In this document: positions 9,396-20,005 of the stretch, one piece after another | Numbering within the stretch: position 1 is the stretch's first letter | Layout of the letters: each line of letters starts with the position of its first letter | Assembly (NCBI GenBank): GCA_009763385.1 | Contig: CM019823.1 | Location: 88,051,104 to 88,115,103 of the forward strand | Length of the DNA stretch: 64,000 nucleotides | Direction: 5' to 3' | DNA from: Coix lacryma-jobi var. lacryma-jobi | Taxonomy: Eukaryota; Streptophyta; Magnoliopsida; Poales; Poaceae | Notes under the pieces: generated by a model | Database searches by the model: none | The model's input: only the letters and a program-made list of their open reading frames with translations | Told to the model about the DNA's origin: nothing | Position numbers and translations under genes: made by a program

Positions 9396-11064
9396 GATGA
9401 GTGCATTGTCAACTACTCACACAAATCATAATGAAAGAAAGAAGGAAGAAGAAAGAGAAGAGAGAACTCGACCAAATGACCCAAAAGCGTTGCAAAGCCG
9501 AAGAAGGTCAAGTGGAAGAAGCGAAACAACTTGGTCCCCAAAGACATGGGCAACGGCTCGACGCAACCAAGCAAAGCAAAGCTAGCCCTCAAGAAGAGGT
9601 AGAACAGGCTCAACACCGCTAGCAAACATCAATTGGAAACTCCAAAAAAAGAGCTCGACACTAACTGAAGCCGAATGGAAATCGAAGCAAAATGCTAGTC
9701 CCTCAAGATAGAGGCACAGAGGCTCAACACAACTAGCAAAGAAAGCTCGAAACCAATGCCTTTCGGCCAAGCACGCTCCGAACCAATCGAAAAGTCTCTG
9801 AACCAATTTAGGATCAATCGAAGTCAAAATGCCCTGAAAGTGTTTGCTAGTTCCTCAAGACAGAGGCAAAGGCTCAACACAACTAGCAAACTTCCCCTCG
9901 AAAAGTGCAAACGGCTAGGAAAAACTCCCCCTTAAGTCCAACAAGAGAAGAGCACAAGAATTTGAAATTCTCCCCCTTGACGAAACTCCCCCTTAGTCGA
10001 ACACCTAGGAGCATATGATTTGCAATTTCTCCCCCTTAGTTGAAAATGCACTTATCAAGCAACAGGAACCGGGCAAAGTTCTCCCCCTCAGAAAATGCAT
10101 ATGAAGTCAAAAATGCAAGTCAGGAGCTTCAGGCATATAGTCAAAAGAGTGCAAAGATGCTCTAAACAGTATAGCTCTAATGACAAAACTAAGCACTCAA
10201 ATAGCAAAGGCTCAAACTGATCACAAATACGAAATATGAACATATGAGCAAGTGAGCAGTTTTTAGCCAAAAAGATAGTCACCATCAAAATAGCACTACA
10301 CATGTATAGGTAGGAATCCGAACAAGTGCTAAACATGTATACAAGGTGAACTACCCCTAGCAAAGTTCAATCATCATGCATAGGAATGAAACATACACTT
10401 GTGATTTCAGTTTTATATCGGAGTTGCAGCGGTAAAAATTCACAAGTTCAATTATTAGCATGTGATTGCGAGAGGTTGAAAACTTGTCATTGCCTAACTT
10501 TTCAACCGAGCGAAGCCTATGCCGAAGCAATCAGAAGCTTAAAGCTACGGTTTCGGTCATACACTACATGGCTCAAGTTTAACTCAAAGTGCAATGAGAA
10601 ACAGTCTCGATACCGTGAGGTGTTGACAAGCAATCCCATCTCGATATTTCCAATTCACTAAAACTTGGTTCAAATTTTAAACATGATATGAACAGACAAA
10701 GCAAGTGAGTGACTCAGAACTAGAGACATAGCAACCTAGCATATATGAAAAGCACGAGTGAACTCAACACATCCTACACATGCTAGATGCATATCTTAAT
10801 GGTGAACATTTTCAGATTTTATGTACATTAAGCAAATTCACCATTCCAAAATAGCTCAGCCTACAACATGTACTAATGATCAGAAAGAGCATAAGCTACA
10901 GGCATCAATATAAGCATCGGAGCATCCTACATAGAGCATAGTTACATTCTAGTGATTATAAACATGAAGCTCAGAATGTAAATGCGTATGCTAAAATGCA
11001 AAAGAAAAGAAAGACAAACGAAAAGAGTTAGTCTATTATAGAAGAACCAAAATGTTTCCCCCAT
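9396..11064 (-). other. Sire-1 3' internal non-coding region
   Basis: About 1.7 kb between the pol stop and the PPT. It has no convincing ORF and no env-like gene. It contains the structured module array (9530-9891) and several extra polypurine tracts written CTCCCCCTT on the plus strand (near 9931, 9971, 9986, 10029 and a CTCCCCCTC near 10081). The part from 10100 to 11064 is AT-rich, is shared with the corresponding parts of Sire-2 and Sire-3, and shows no feature I can name. Confidence 0.75.
9530..9891 (-). ncRNA. Array of four structured RNA-like modules (Sire-1)
   Basis: Units at 9530-9571, 9581-9623, 9693-9738 and 9842-9891. Read in sense, each is a closing stem, a conserved single-stranded-looking TG.GT.GAGCC, an inner hairpin (CCTC...GAGG or CCC...GGG), then the other stem arm. 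Closing stems differ yet pair: CTTGGT/ACCAAG, GCTAGC/GCTAGC, TGCTAGT/ACTAGCA and a perfect 10-bp GTTTGCTAGT/ACTAGCAAAC. Covariation suggests an RNA structure. No known RNA family is recognised. Confidence 0.6.
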
Positions 11065-14000
11065 CTAAAAGGGGAAACACACACCAAGCTCACCCCTCAA
11101 CCTATTAAAGGTTGATTCGTCTAAAGGCTTGGTGAAAATATCAGCCAGTTGATTATGAGTATCGACATGGCAAAGGTCGATATCACCCTTCTCCTGGTGA
11201 TCTCGCAAAAAATGAAAGCGCACATCAATGTGTTTGGTCTTCGATTGAAGCACGGGGTTCTTAGCAACGCTAATAACACTCGTGCTGTCACAAAGCAAAG
11301 GCACGCGAGAAAAGCTCAGACCAAAATCACGCAAAGTGGCCATCATCCAAAGCAACTGGGAACAACAGCTAGCCGCAGCAACATATTCAGCCTCTGTGGT
11401 AAACTGAGCGACACTAGACTGCTTGTGAGAAGACCACGATACAAGAGAAGATCCAATAAACTGACAAGTCCCAGAAGTGGACTTGCGCTCAATGCGACAA
11501 CCAGCAAAATCGGCATCGGAATAACCACAAAGGGAGAGGGTGGAGGAACCAGAATACCAAATCCCAAACTCAGGCGTGAAACGAAGGTACCTGAAAATCC
11601 GCTTCACCGCCGGACGGTGGGAAGTGCGCGGCGATGCCTGAAAGCCCGCGCACAGACACACCGTGAACTAGATGTCCGGGCGTGTCGCCGTCAGGTAGAG
11701 TAGCGACCCGATCATGCTTCGGTACTCCTTCTGGTCCACTGCTTCTCCATCCTTGTCCGCATCCAGGGCAGTCGTCATCAACATGGGTGTTGGAAGAGGC
11801 TTGGCCTCACCCATATCGAACCGCTTCAGCAAGTCCTTGGTGTACTTGCCCTGGTGCACAAACGTCCCGTCTCGGGATTGCTTAATTTGCAATCCGAGAA
11901 AGAATGTCAGCTCGCCCATCATGCTCATCTCGAACTCCCTGCTCATAGTATCTGCAAACTTGGCAACCAAAGCGTGAGAAGAACCACCGAAAATGATATC
12001 ATCCACGTAAATCTGGACCAAGAGTGTGTCTTTGCCGTGCTTGAGGAGAAAGAGCGTTTTATCTACACATCCCATTTTAAAACCCTTAGCAAGCAAAAAG
12101 GTTTTCAACCTATCATACCAGGCTCTAGGGGCTTGTTTCAAACCATATAAAGCTTTGTGGAGTTTAAAAACATGGTTTCAAAACTTGGGATTTTCAAAAC
12201 CGGGGGGTTGCTCAACATAAACTTCCTCTTCTATGTAGCCGTTTAAGAAGGCACTCTTGACATCCATTTGAAAAAGTTTAAAACCTTTGGATGCAGCAAA
12301 AGCCAAGAGTATCCTAATAGCCTCCAACCGAGCTACAGGAGCAAACGTCTCCTCATAGTCTATCCCCTCCTTCTGACTATAACCCTTCGCTACAAGCCTG
12401 GCCTTGTTTCTCACAACGTGGCCATCCTCTCCTTGCTTGTTTTTGAAAACCCATTTTGTCCCAATAGGCTTACAGTCTGGAGGAGGTGGAACTAGAACCC
12501 AAACCCGATTTTGCTCAAAGTTTTCTAACTCCTCATGCATGGCATTGACCCAATCCGGATCCGTCAAAGCGTGTCCAACATCTCAGGGCTCGAAATTAGC
12601 AACAAAAGCAGAATGAGCAAAGTGCGAGATTTGCTGTGACCTGGACCGAGTGACCCGTTCGTTGATGTTGCCGATCATCTGTTGAGGGGGGTGCTGGCGC
12701 TGTATGTGTCGTGGCGCCTCCCGTGCTGAAGTAGCCTCCCCCTCAACAGCTGCTGGTGCCTCCCCGGGTACAAAAGGTACCGCGCGGGGTGGTGGATCCC
12801 ACGACCCCTAGGAAGAAGAGGTGTCGGGGCCGTGAGTCATCGTAGAAGCCGCTCTTGGTGGCACAGCAGGTGGAGGGGGTGCTGGATCATCCATACCTTC
12901 AGCACCCTCGTCCTCGTCATCAAAAAGAGGCTCACTGACCTCATGATCACCTGCACGCTCAAAATGAGGAGAAGGACATACAAGAGTCTCATCGAAGGTG
13001 ACATCTGATGTCTCCACGACTCGGTTAGTATCAAGGTTAAGTACACGATAAGCTCTAGTGTGAGTGCCATAACCCAAAAATATGCCGTCGGAAGAACGAG
13101 ACTCAAATTTGTCCAGGTTGCCATTTTTCAAAATAAAACAGTGGCAACTAAACACTCTAAAATAGCTCACCTTGGGCTAGCGACCAAAACGCAACTCATA
13201 AGAGGTCTTCTTCAAAAAGGCTCTCAGAAAAATGCGATTTGAAATGTAGCATGCAGTGTTCATAGCTTCGGCCCAATAGCGCCTAGGAGTCCTATGCTCA
13301 TCGAGCATCGTCCTGGCCATCTCAACAAGGGTCCGATTCTTCCTCTCTACAACACCATTTTGGGGCGGTGTGTAGGGGGAAGAAAACTGATGCTCCAAAC
13401 CAAGGCGGTCACAAAACTTCTCAAAATCTGAATTTTTGAATTCAGAACCATTATCACTTCTAATAGCTCGCATCGAGTTCAAAGGGAACTCATTCTGAAG
13501 ACGCAAAATCAGATTGCGAGCAAAAGAGAAAGTCTCAGTCTTCTCAGTCAAAAAGAAGACCCACGAATACCTCGAAAAGTCGTCGACAACAACCAAAACA
13601 TACCACTTGCCACCAACCGAGCTCACCCGAGCCGGACCAACAAGGTCCATGTGTAAAAGCTCTCCGGGGTGCGAGGTCATGACCTTAGTTACTGGATGGT
13701 GGGGAGCGGCAACCATCTTCCCATGTCTGCAAGAATGGCAAACTAGATCCTTCTCCATCGAAAGCTTGAGCAATCCTCGGATTAGGCCAAGTGAGCTAAG
13801 TCTTGCAAGCAAGTCTAAGCTTAAATGACCGAGCCTCCTATGCCACTTCCAAAGATCGGAGGAAGAAGGACTAGCCAAAAGACAGCAGGAAATACCAAAC
13901 GACTCTGAAAAATTCACGCGAAAGACTTTCCCAAAGGGCGAAATCAAACATACAAGATTGCCCTGAGGATCTAAAATGCGACTGAGATTCGGTTTAAAAC

Positions 14001-14253
14001 AAATCTCATAGTCATCATCAAAAAGTTGCGAAACAGAAAGCAAGTTTAAATGCAGGTTAGAAACAAGAGCAACATCGCGCACCACAAAGTGCTCATTAAC
14101 CCGCACCGACCCGCGAGACAAAACCTTCCCTTTACTATTGTCGACGAAGGTAATGTACTCCTTTCCGGCAACAGGGCTAAGGCTGGAGAACCACTTGGCG
14201 TTTCCGGTCATGTGCCTCGAACAACCGGAATCCACCAACCAAATGTCCTCCAA
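11065..14253 (-). pseudogene. pol: Sire-1 pol (protease, integrase, RT, RNase H), five in-frame stops
   Basis: A single frame of 1063 codons with no frameshift. Domains in order: aspartic protease DSG near the start; integrase zinc region (WHRRLGH...CHSC); integrase core with HMDLVGPA, IRSDNGSEF and QNGVVERKN supplying the D, D and E; a Pro/Glu-rich linker; RVT_2 reverse transcriptase with YVDD; and RNase H (SDADFAG, TEAEYVAA), ending GVCFPF. Stops are TAG 13177-13179, TAG 12808-12810, TGA 12583-12585, TGA 12178-12180 and TAG 11668-11670. Four of the five correspond to CAG, TGG, CGA and CAG codons visible in a sister copy. The first residues follow a TGATGTAGGTAAG junction with no usable ATG. 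Confidence 0.95.
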
Positions 14254-14267
14254 CCGTCTTACCTACA

Positions 14268-16946
14268 TCAATAAAAAGACATTGGGTGAGCATACGTTCC
14301 AACACTGGGGTTAGTGAAGTAAGAAGAATACCAGTGTTGGGCCGGCTGCTCAAAAGAATGGTTAGTGTAAAAACCATCCCTAGCATGTCTACGGGGGTAG
14401 CGATCACCACGCACAGGAAAACGTGGTCCGCTGGGGAAGAAGCGCTCACCGCGATACTCAAAACGCGGTGGGGGAAAGCGCTCAACAAAGCCTCCGCCAC
14501 GGGGTCCATAGCCTACAACTGCCGGCTCCCGCCGGGCACGCTCTCTACGAGGCCTACGCCTAGGAACTTGAGGTTCAGGACCTCTAGGCCTAGCCTCTCT
14601 CCTCGGAGCTCTCCTCTGCCTAGGCCTGGGAACTTGAGGTTCTGGACCTCTAGGCCTAGCAGCTCTCCTCTAGGCGTTCGACACATGCACACCATGGAAA
14701 GGGTGGTACATGTCCGGGTTGTCCATCTCCCGAGCACGGCGCGCCTCTCTCTTGCGCCGAAAACAGAACTCACTCAAGTGACCATCTCTCCCACAGAAGT
14801 CACACTGGTACCTCACCGCACGCAAAGGGGGTTGTTGGTACGCAGGGCTGTGGGTATGGTTCACTTTGCCCTTCTGTGGCAAGCACTCCTGCTGGATGGG
14901 TGGCATTGTGTCCAGCTTGTTCTTGAGGTGGTTTGGTTTGGGTGCCCACTGCTGGTTCTTGGGTGGAGCTCTCGGGGGTTCCTCAAATACCCCATCCTTG
15001 GTGGTAGGCTTGGCAGGCTCTTTGGGTGGAAGCTTGGTAAGTTTGGGAGTAGTGGTGGAGTTGGGCTTCTCACTCGGGTTCAGACCACTAGACTCTCCAA
15101 TCTTCCCAAAAGCGGAAAGATCAACTCCCGGAGCAAAACCTACACCAGGACCTCCAGCAGCTCGCTTGAATTGGGAGATCATCATCCCGAGCTGCGGCTC
15201 ACTACAAGAGACCCATGACAAGATGGTCCGAAGGTATGTGTTTTCCTCCTCGGTTTGCATCTTGCCATGCTTCAGATTGGCAATCTCCATCTCCAAACCC
15301 TCACACAAAGCACACCTCATGACACAAGTGCTACCTAAGCTAGCCTTCTCTAAAGACTCAATCTTGGCATTCTTCTCTGCCAAGTCGGATTGCAAGACAA
15401 GACAAGTCTTGCACGCACCCAACAGCTGCGGCCTAGCACGGAGCTCATCCACCTCTCCAACCAAAGCAGCATACTTACTCCTTAGGGTGAGAAGGTCAGT
15501 CATGTGCTTGGTGCATGACTCGCACTCACTCTCCTCTGACACAACCAAGATGGACCGAGCGAACTCAAGCTCCTTCACCGTGTCCTCCCACTTCTGCCTA
15601 AACTCCTTGCGCTCTCTAGCAGCATGCCTAAGCAGTTTATCTTGGCTAAGGAGGGCAGCAGTAAGTTTCTCAACCTCAGCGGAAAGCTCATCGTGGGTGA
15701 GAGATACCTGGGAGGTGTCATCGTCGTTGTCCCGAGGGGTGTGCTCCAGCTCGCCTCCGATCTCATCACCAAGCGCCATGGTGCAGAGGCCTCCGTCGTC
15801 GGTGAAGAAGCAAAGTCCATTGAGCTTGTCCTCAATCTTCTTCATCTTCTCGGACTCGTCATCGCTTGAGCAAGCGGAGTCGTCATCCGAGCCGTCGACG
15901 TCGCTGAGCGTGGCAAAGAACGCATGCTGCTCAGCTTGGGCCTTCTCCAAGTACATCTTCTTGATGTACTCCTTGTCGAAGCCGCCCCTCTTCTTGCGCC
16001 TTGGGGGGACGTACTTCTCCTTGCGCTTGCCGGAGTCGTACTTGTGCCCATGATCGCCCTTCCCCGAATGCTTGTTCTTCTTGGGGCAGTTGACGATGAA
16101 GTGGTCGGGGTCGCCGCACTCATAGCATCTTGAGCGTCCTCCTCCGCGGCGACGGTTCATGCGGTTGTTGTGGAACCGCGTGAACCGGTTGGCAAGCAAA
16201 GCCAACTCCTCGTCTCCCAAAGACTCCAGCTGATCCTCTGTGACAGAAAAGAGAGATGAAAGCGCAAAGCCAGCAGGGGGGTTAGCGGAAGAGCCAGAAA
16301 CCAAAGCCATAGTTGGGCTAGAAGGATTCTCATAAGATGCCCTCGCCATGGCGTCAATCTCACTGGACTTGAGCTTACTGAAGAGCTCGTCGCATGTGAG
16401 AGTCTCATAGTTAGGCGATTCGATGATCGCCTGAACCTTGGAATCCCACACCGACCGATCAAGAGTGTGCAAAAGCTTCAAAGCTCTCTCATGATCGTCG
16501 AAAGGCAACTGCTCCTTGTTAGCCCTCATCCTGTAGACAATCACCTGAAAGCGAGCGAATAAACTCTCTATACTCTCGCCAGGCTGATGTCGAAAGTTCT
16601 CATACTCTCTCTTGAACGACTCGTAGAGTCGGGTTTTGACTTGAGAGGTTCCCTCATGGAAACGCATGAGGGTGGCCCAAATATCCCGAGCCGTAGAGAG
16701 GTGAGAAACACGATCAAACTCACCCATGCTCAAACACGAGAAAAGAGCATTACGGGCTCGGCTATTGGCATCGTGCTCATCGATCTGACGCTGAGTGACA
16801 CGAGCAGCCAAGACCACGTAATCAGCAGAGTTGCAAATATCCCAAATGGAAGAACCAATACTCTGCAGATAGGCCGACATGCGTATCTTCCAATATGCAT
16901 AGTTCGTCCCATCGAAAAACGGTGGTTTGCCCACGCCGCGATCCAT
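14268..16946 (-). pseudogene. gag: Sire-1 gag, one premature stop
   Basis: A frame of 892 codons from the ATG at 16946 to the TGA at 14268-14270. The N-terminus (MDRGVGKPPFFDGTNYAYW) is the DUF4219-like start, followed by a UBN2-type capsid segment (FARFQVIVYRMRANKEQL). Next come a CCHC knuckle CYECGDPDHFIVNC at about residue 274, an acidic Ser/Asp stretch, a long coiled-coil-like region with several CxxC pairs, and a second knuckle CDFCGRDGHLSEFC near residue 713. The C-terminus is Arg/Pro-rich. A TAG at 14670-14672 replaces the CAG found in Sire-2 and would remove the basic tail, possibly leaving a partly functional capsid protein. Confidence 0.95.
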
Positions 16947-16995
16947 GTCACCTTCGGTGGATCTGGAACCGGCTAAGGTGGAAGATCCTTAACCC

Positions 16996-17007
16996 GCTCC
17001 GATACCA
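16996..17007 (-). promoter_or_regulatory. Sire-1 primer-binding site
   Basis: TGGTATCGGAGC in sense, two bases inside the 5' LTR, matching the iMet-tRNA primer type with one change. Confidence 0.9.
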
Positions 17008-17411
17008 ATTGAAGGACCGAGAATGCAAAAGTAAGGCGACCAGAGGGGGGGTGAATGGGAGCCAATAAAATTTCTCTCGAAACTTTGGCCTATTGTCCCA
17101 AAATCAACCCCGAGAAGCACGGACCCAAACTGCGATGCCCACGACCCTTGGAAGAGGGTGGATGATCCCTAGGATCACAGCGGGACACCACAAAAATTCC
17201 CTCGCCCAAGTTCACGTAGGTCAACTAGTGACAGGATGAACTTTGGGTAACCTCAACCTCCCCCGAGCAACGCGAGGGGGATTCAGGCTATTTTGCAAAG
17301 CGAGAAGCCCGATTTCAGTAGAGCACGAAGTCGGGAATCCAACACAACAAGCGGATCTCAAATCGAAAGTCGGATGAGCAAACTGCGGACGAAAACGCAC
17401 AGACCAGCACT

Positions 17412-17697
17412 GACCGGACTCTGGGGTGCGTCCGGTCAAGTACCACCGGACGTGTCTGGTCAGGCAAAATCGGTTTTGGGACCTTACTGGAAACGACCGG
17501 ACTCACTGAAGCTAGCGTCCGGTCATTTGAACACAGCGTCCGGTCGATCAGGAAAAACACGGTGAACATTGCATGAGATGCATCCGGTCACAGAAGAAGT
17601 CGTGCGTCCGGTCAATACAAAACTGAACACAGCAAAAACCTTCAACCACCGGACGCACTGCTCTAGCGTCCGGTCGTCCCGAGTCAGCGTCCGGTCA
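17412..17697 (-). repeat. CG-rich palindromic array, GACCGGACGC type (Sire-1 5' LTR)
   Basis: Counterpart of 7703-7989 with a few base changes, one of which (GCGTCC to GCATCC near 17580) destroys a CG. Confidence 0.85.
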
Positions 17698-18462
17698 CCC
17701 CGCAGCAGCACAGTTCGTCCACCGATTCAACTCGATCTCACCCAAAACAAATCCTCTAGGGATCAAACTTGGTGAGTAGAGTCACAAAGAGGATAGTGAG
17801 CTATCTCTAAGAGATCATGGCTCGAACCTATCTCCAAATCGATGAATTGAAGGATTTTGGGGGAAAGGAGAAAAACTTGACCCGAAACGAAAATCGATCG
17901 ATCTCCTAGACCGTGAGGTTAGAGATTAATTCCTTCGGCGGAAAGAAGTGCCTCACGACCTAGGACAACTTGGTTCAAACGGATTTGCAAAAGATGAACC
18001 GAGCAAAGAGATCGAATGACGAGAAGAACGAGGTGAAAAAGGAATCCATGAAGAACACAACCAAAACGCGAATCGACACAACGATCTTGCAGCCGAAGCG
18101 CAACCACACGCTACGACAGAGAGTTTACGGCCTCCCTTCCTCAAAATCAACAGTACACAGAGGTGAGTCTCTCTGCGGATCTCAGCTAGCTATAGCAGGG
18201 GATGGGAGAGCAGAAAAATCCTAAGACAAGAGAGCAAAATGACTGAGATAAGGGGAGGAGGGTGTCTCCCCTACTACTTATCCTAATTCTAGCCTAAGTA
18301 CAATTCCTACTCTACTCCTCTCTAATCTAATTACAGAGCGAACCAGCTAAACCCTAGGGTTATTCTGGACAACCTCGGTGGTAGGTGTATCCGACGGCCA
18401 CGCCCGCACAGCCCGAAGCGTTGCCTCGACGCAACCTCCAGATTGCCGCCACGTGCCGCCCT

Positions 18463-18732
18463 CCCCCGGTTTTGAGGCCCAAACCGGGAAACCAGCCTTT
18501 TCCAGCCATCCCCCGGTTTTGAGGCCCAAACCGGGAAACCAGCCTCCAAGTCCATCGCCTGAGTTTTGTGGCCCAAACTCAGAAACCCGCAGCGCCCGAG
18601 TTTTGAGGCCCAAACTCGGAAACCGTCCTCAGCCCGAGTTTTGTGGCCAAACTCGGAAACCCTCAGCACCCAGGTTTTGAGGCCCAAACCTGGAAATCGT
18701 CCACCCGGTGGTTTTTCTGTGGCTCAACCACC
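18463..18732 (-). repeat. Hairpin array in Sire-1 5' LTR
   Basis: Same units as 8764-9032. The first stem here is CCCGGTTT/AAACCGGG and the fifth stem pairs perfectly (CCAGGTTT/AAACCTGG), whereas the other LTR has AAACCTAG. Confidence 0.8.
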
Positions 18733-19089
18733 AAACCGGAGCTGTAGAAGGGATGCACCGCCCGTGCACCCCATCCACCGACACGTGTCCCCAGGTCCTC
18801 GACCCGAGCAACACCGTGCCCCGCAAGTCTCCGCTCGTCGCTGTCCCAGGCTGTCAGCCACCACAGCTGATCCTTAGGCCACCTGGTCCCTCAGTCCAAG
18901 CCTCACGTCCGCCCTTCACCGCTCCCGGTCCGTCGGCATGGCACGTCTCTACTTGACCTTCACCTCGCCTTCGATCACTGTCTCCGGGCTCAACACCTGC
19001 ACAACACAAGCCAAAGAACATGCGATCAAACCCGTTGACAATCACTCATCACACTGAGACCCGGCATACACCCATGTATCCGCACACAT

Positions 19090-19533
19090 CAGCAGAGTCA
19101 GGAGGAGCATGCTACCGAGATAGACCTTCTCACCACCCAGCTAGCTCACATGACCGTTGAGAGGGACCAGGCTCGTCAGAGGGAGCAGGAGACGGCACAG
19201 CAGCTTAGTGACCAGCAGGGGATGACGACCTTTCTATCCACCATCATGGCCGAGACCGAGGAGTCGCTACGTGGTGTTTGTCTTGAGGGTATACGTGCGA
19301 CCGAGCAGAACAGGCTTCTCAGGCTTCAGGTGGGAGATTTGGAGCTGCAACTTCACCATCTCCAGGACTACAATGACCGCCTACATGAGGAGATCCATCG
19401 CCGCGAGAATGAGAGGAACCCTATCTTCCCTCAGGAGGACCCAGATCCTCATGCTTCGTCTAGTGGTTCTTCGGACATCTCGAGCGACGATGGTGATGAC
19501 GACGATGATGACGATGGTGCCATGAGGGTGTAG
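19090..19533 (+). CDS. Gyp-1 ORF1, 3' part: coiled coil and acidic tail
   Basis: This continues the 6710-7297 frame exactly once the duplicated CACAT (19085-19089) is set aside. It gives 147 residues ending at the TAG at 19531-19533. The first 100 residues are rich in Gln, Glu, Arg and Leu with heptad-like spacing and probably form a coiled coil. The end is Ser-rich and then strongly acidic, with a run of seven Asp (DDDDDDD) just before the last four residues. Together with the H3-like N-terminus this gives a protein of about 343 residues with a histone-tail mimic, a globular middle, a coiled coil and an acidic tail. No stop interrupts either half. The function is not known to me. Confidence 0.8.
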   Translation, partial: QQSQEEHATEIDLLTTQLAHMTVERDQARQREQETAQQLSDQQGMTTFLSTIMAETEESLRGVCLEGIRATEQNRLLRLQVGDLELQLHHLQDYNDRLHEEIHRRENERNPIFPQEDPDPHASSSGSSDISSDDGDDDDDDDGAMRV

Positions 19534-19894
19534 ACTAGTTAGTGCTAGCGCGTAGTAATCTTGTTTCATGACCTAGCACTTGCTCTTTTGGGGGTATCAT
19601 GTGGATGTAAGGATGTGTGTTGAACCTGTGCGCGTGTGGCGCAAAACATTTGGAAAGTCCCGTATGTTTGGGCACCTATGGATGTTATGTTGACTTTTGT
19701 ATGTTATGGGATGAGCACTTTTTATCATGTGATGATGTAATGTGGATCGAAATTTATTATGCCTCTGCAATTGTTTGGCGAATTCGTTTTCCGAATAATT
19801 TCCGTTGGCATGGTTTATTGTTCTCCGCAATAACAACAGCGTCATTTAATAATTATTGCTATCACTACATGGAGATGACGATGACTCGCAGTGA
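19534..19894 (+). other. Gyp-1 spacer between ORF1 and gag
   Basis: About 360 bases with no supported gene. The small ORF 19617-20033 overlaps the gag start in another frame, has no family features and is rejected. Confidence 0.6.
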
Positions 19895-20005
19895 GCGGGT
19901 GGTAGTGGTGGTAATGATGATAACAGAGAGAACCGCAATCCACCACCTCCTCCACCACCCACGGTCGAGCAACTCTTTGCTCAATTTCTGGGGAGTCAAC
20001 GCAAC

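Larger units (their letters stand above)
7298..19084 (-). mobile_element. Sire-1, Sirevirus-like Ty1/copia, full length, decayed
   Basis: This is a complete minus-strand element with LTRs at 7298-9384 and 17010-19084. It is flanked by a perfect 5-bp duplication CACAT (7293-7297 and 19085-19089). Read in sense it has 5' LTR, PBS, gag, pol and a 3' non-coding region of about 1.7 kb with repeated polypurine tracts, then the 3' LTR. Long gag, gag and pol in different frames, multiple polypurine tracts and CG-rich palindromic LTR repeats are hallmarks of Sireviruses. gag has one and pol has five premature stops. It is inserted in ORF1 of Gyp-1. Confidence 0.95.
17010..19084 (-). repeat. Sire-1 5' LTR
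   Basis: 2075 bp, same ends and layout as the 3' LTR. It is followed by the second TSD copy CACAT at 19085-19089. Confidence 0.95.

Noticed and set aside
8866..9585. 239-codon ORF through the Sire-1 LTR hairpin array, and equivalents in the other LTRs
   Set aside because: The repeats (PKPGNRP-like) are a translation of the hairpin units; stems covary as nucleic acid, frames are not conserved between LTRs.
14286..16053. ORFs of 310 and 395 codons on the plus strand opposite Sire-1 gag
   Set aside because: They are antisense shadows of gag, which has clear domains on the minus strand.
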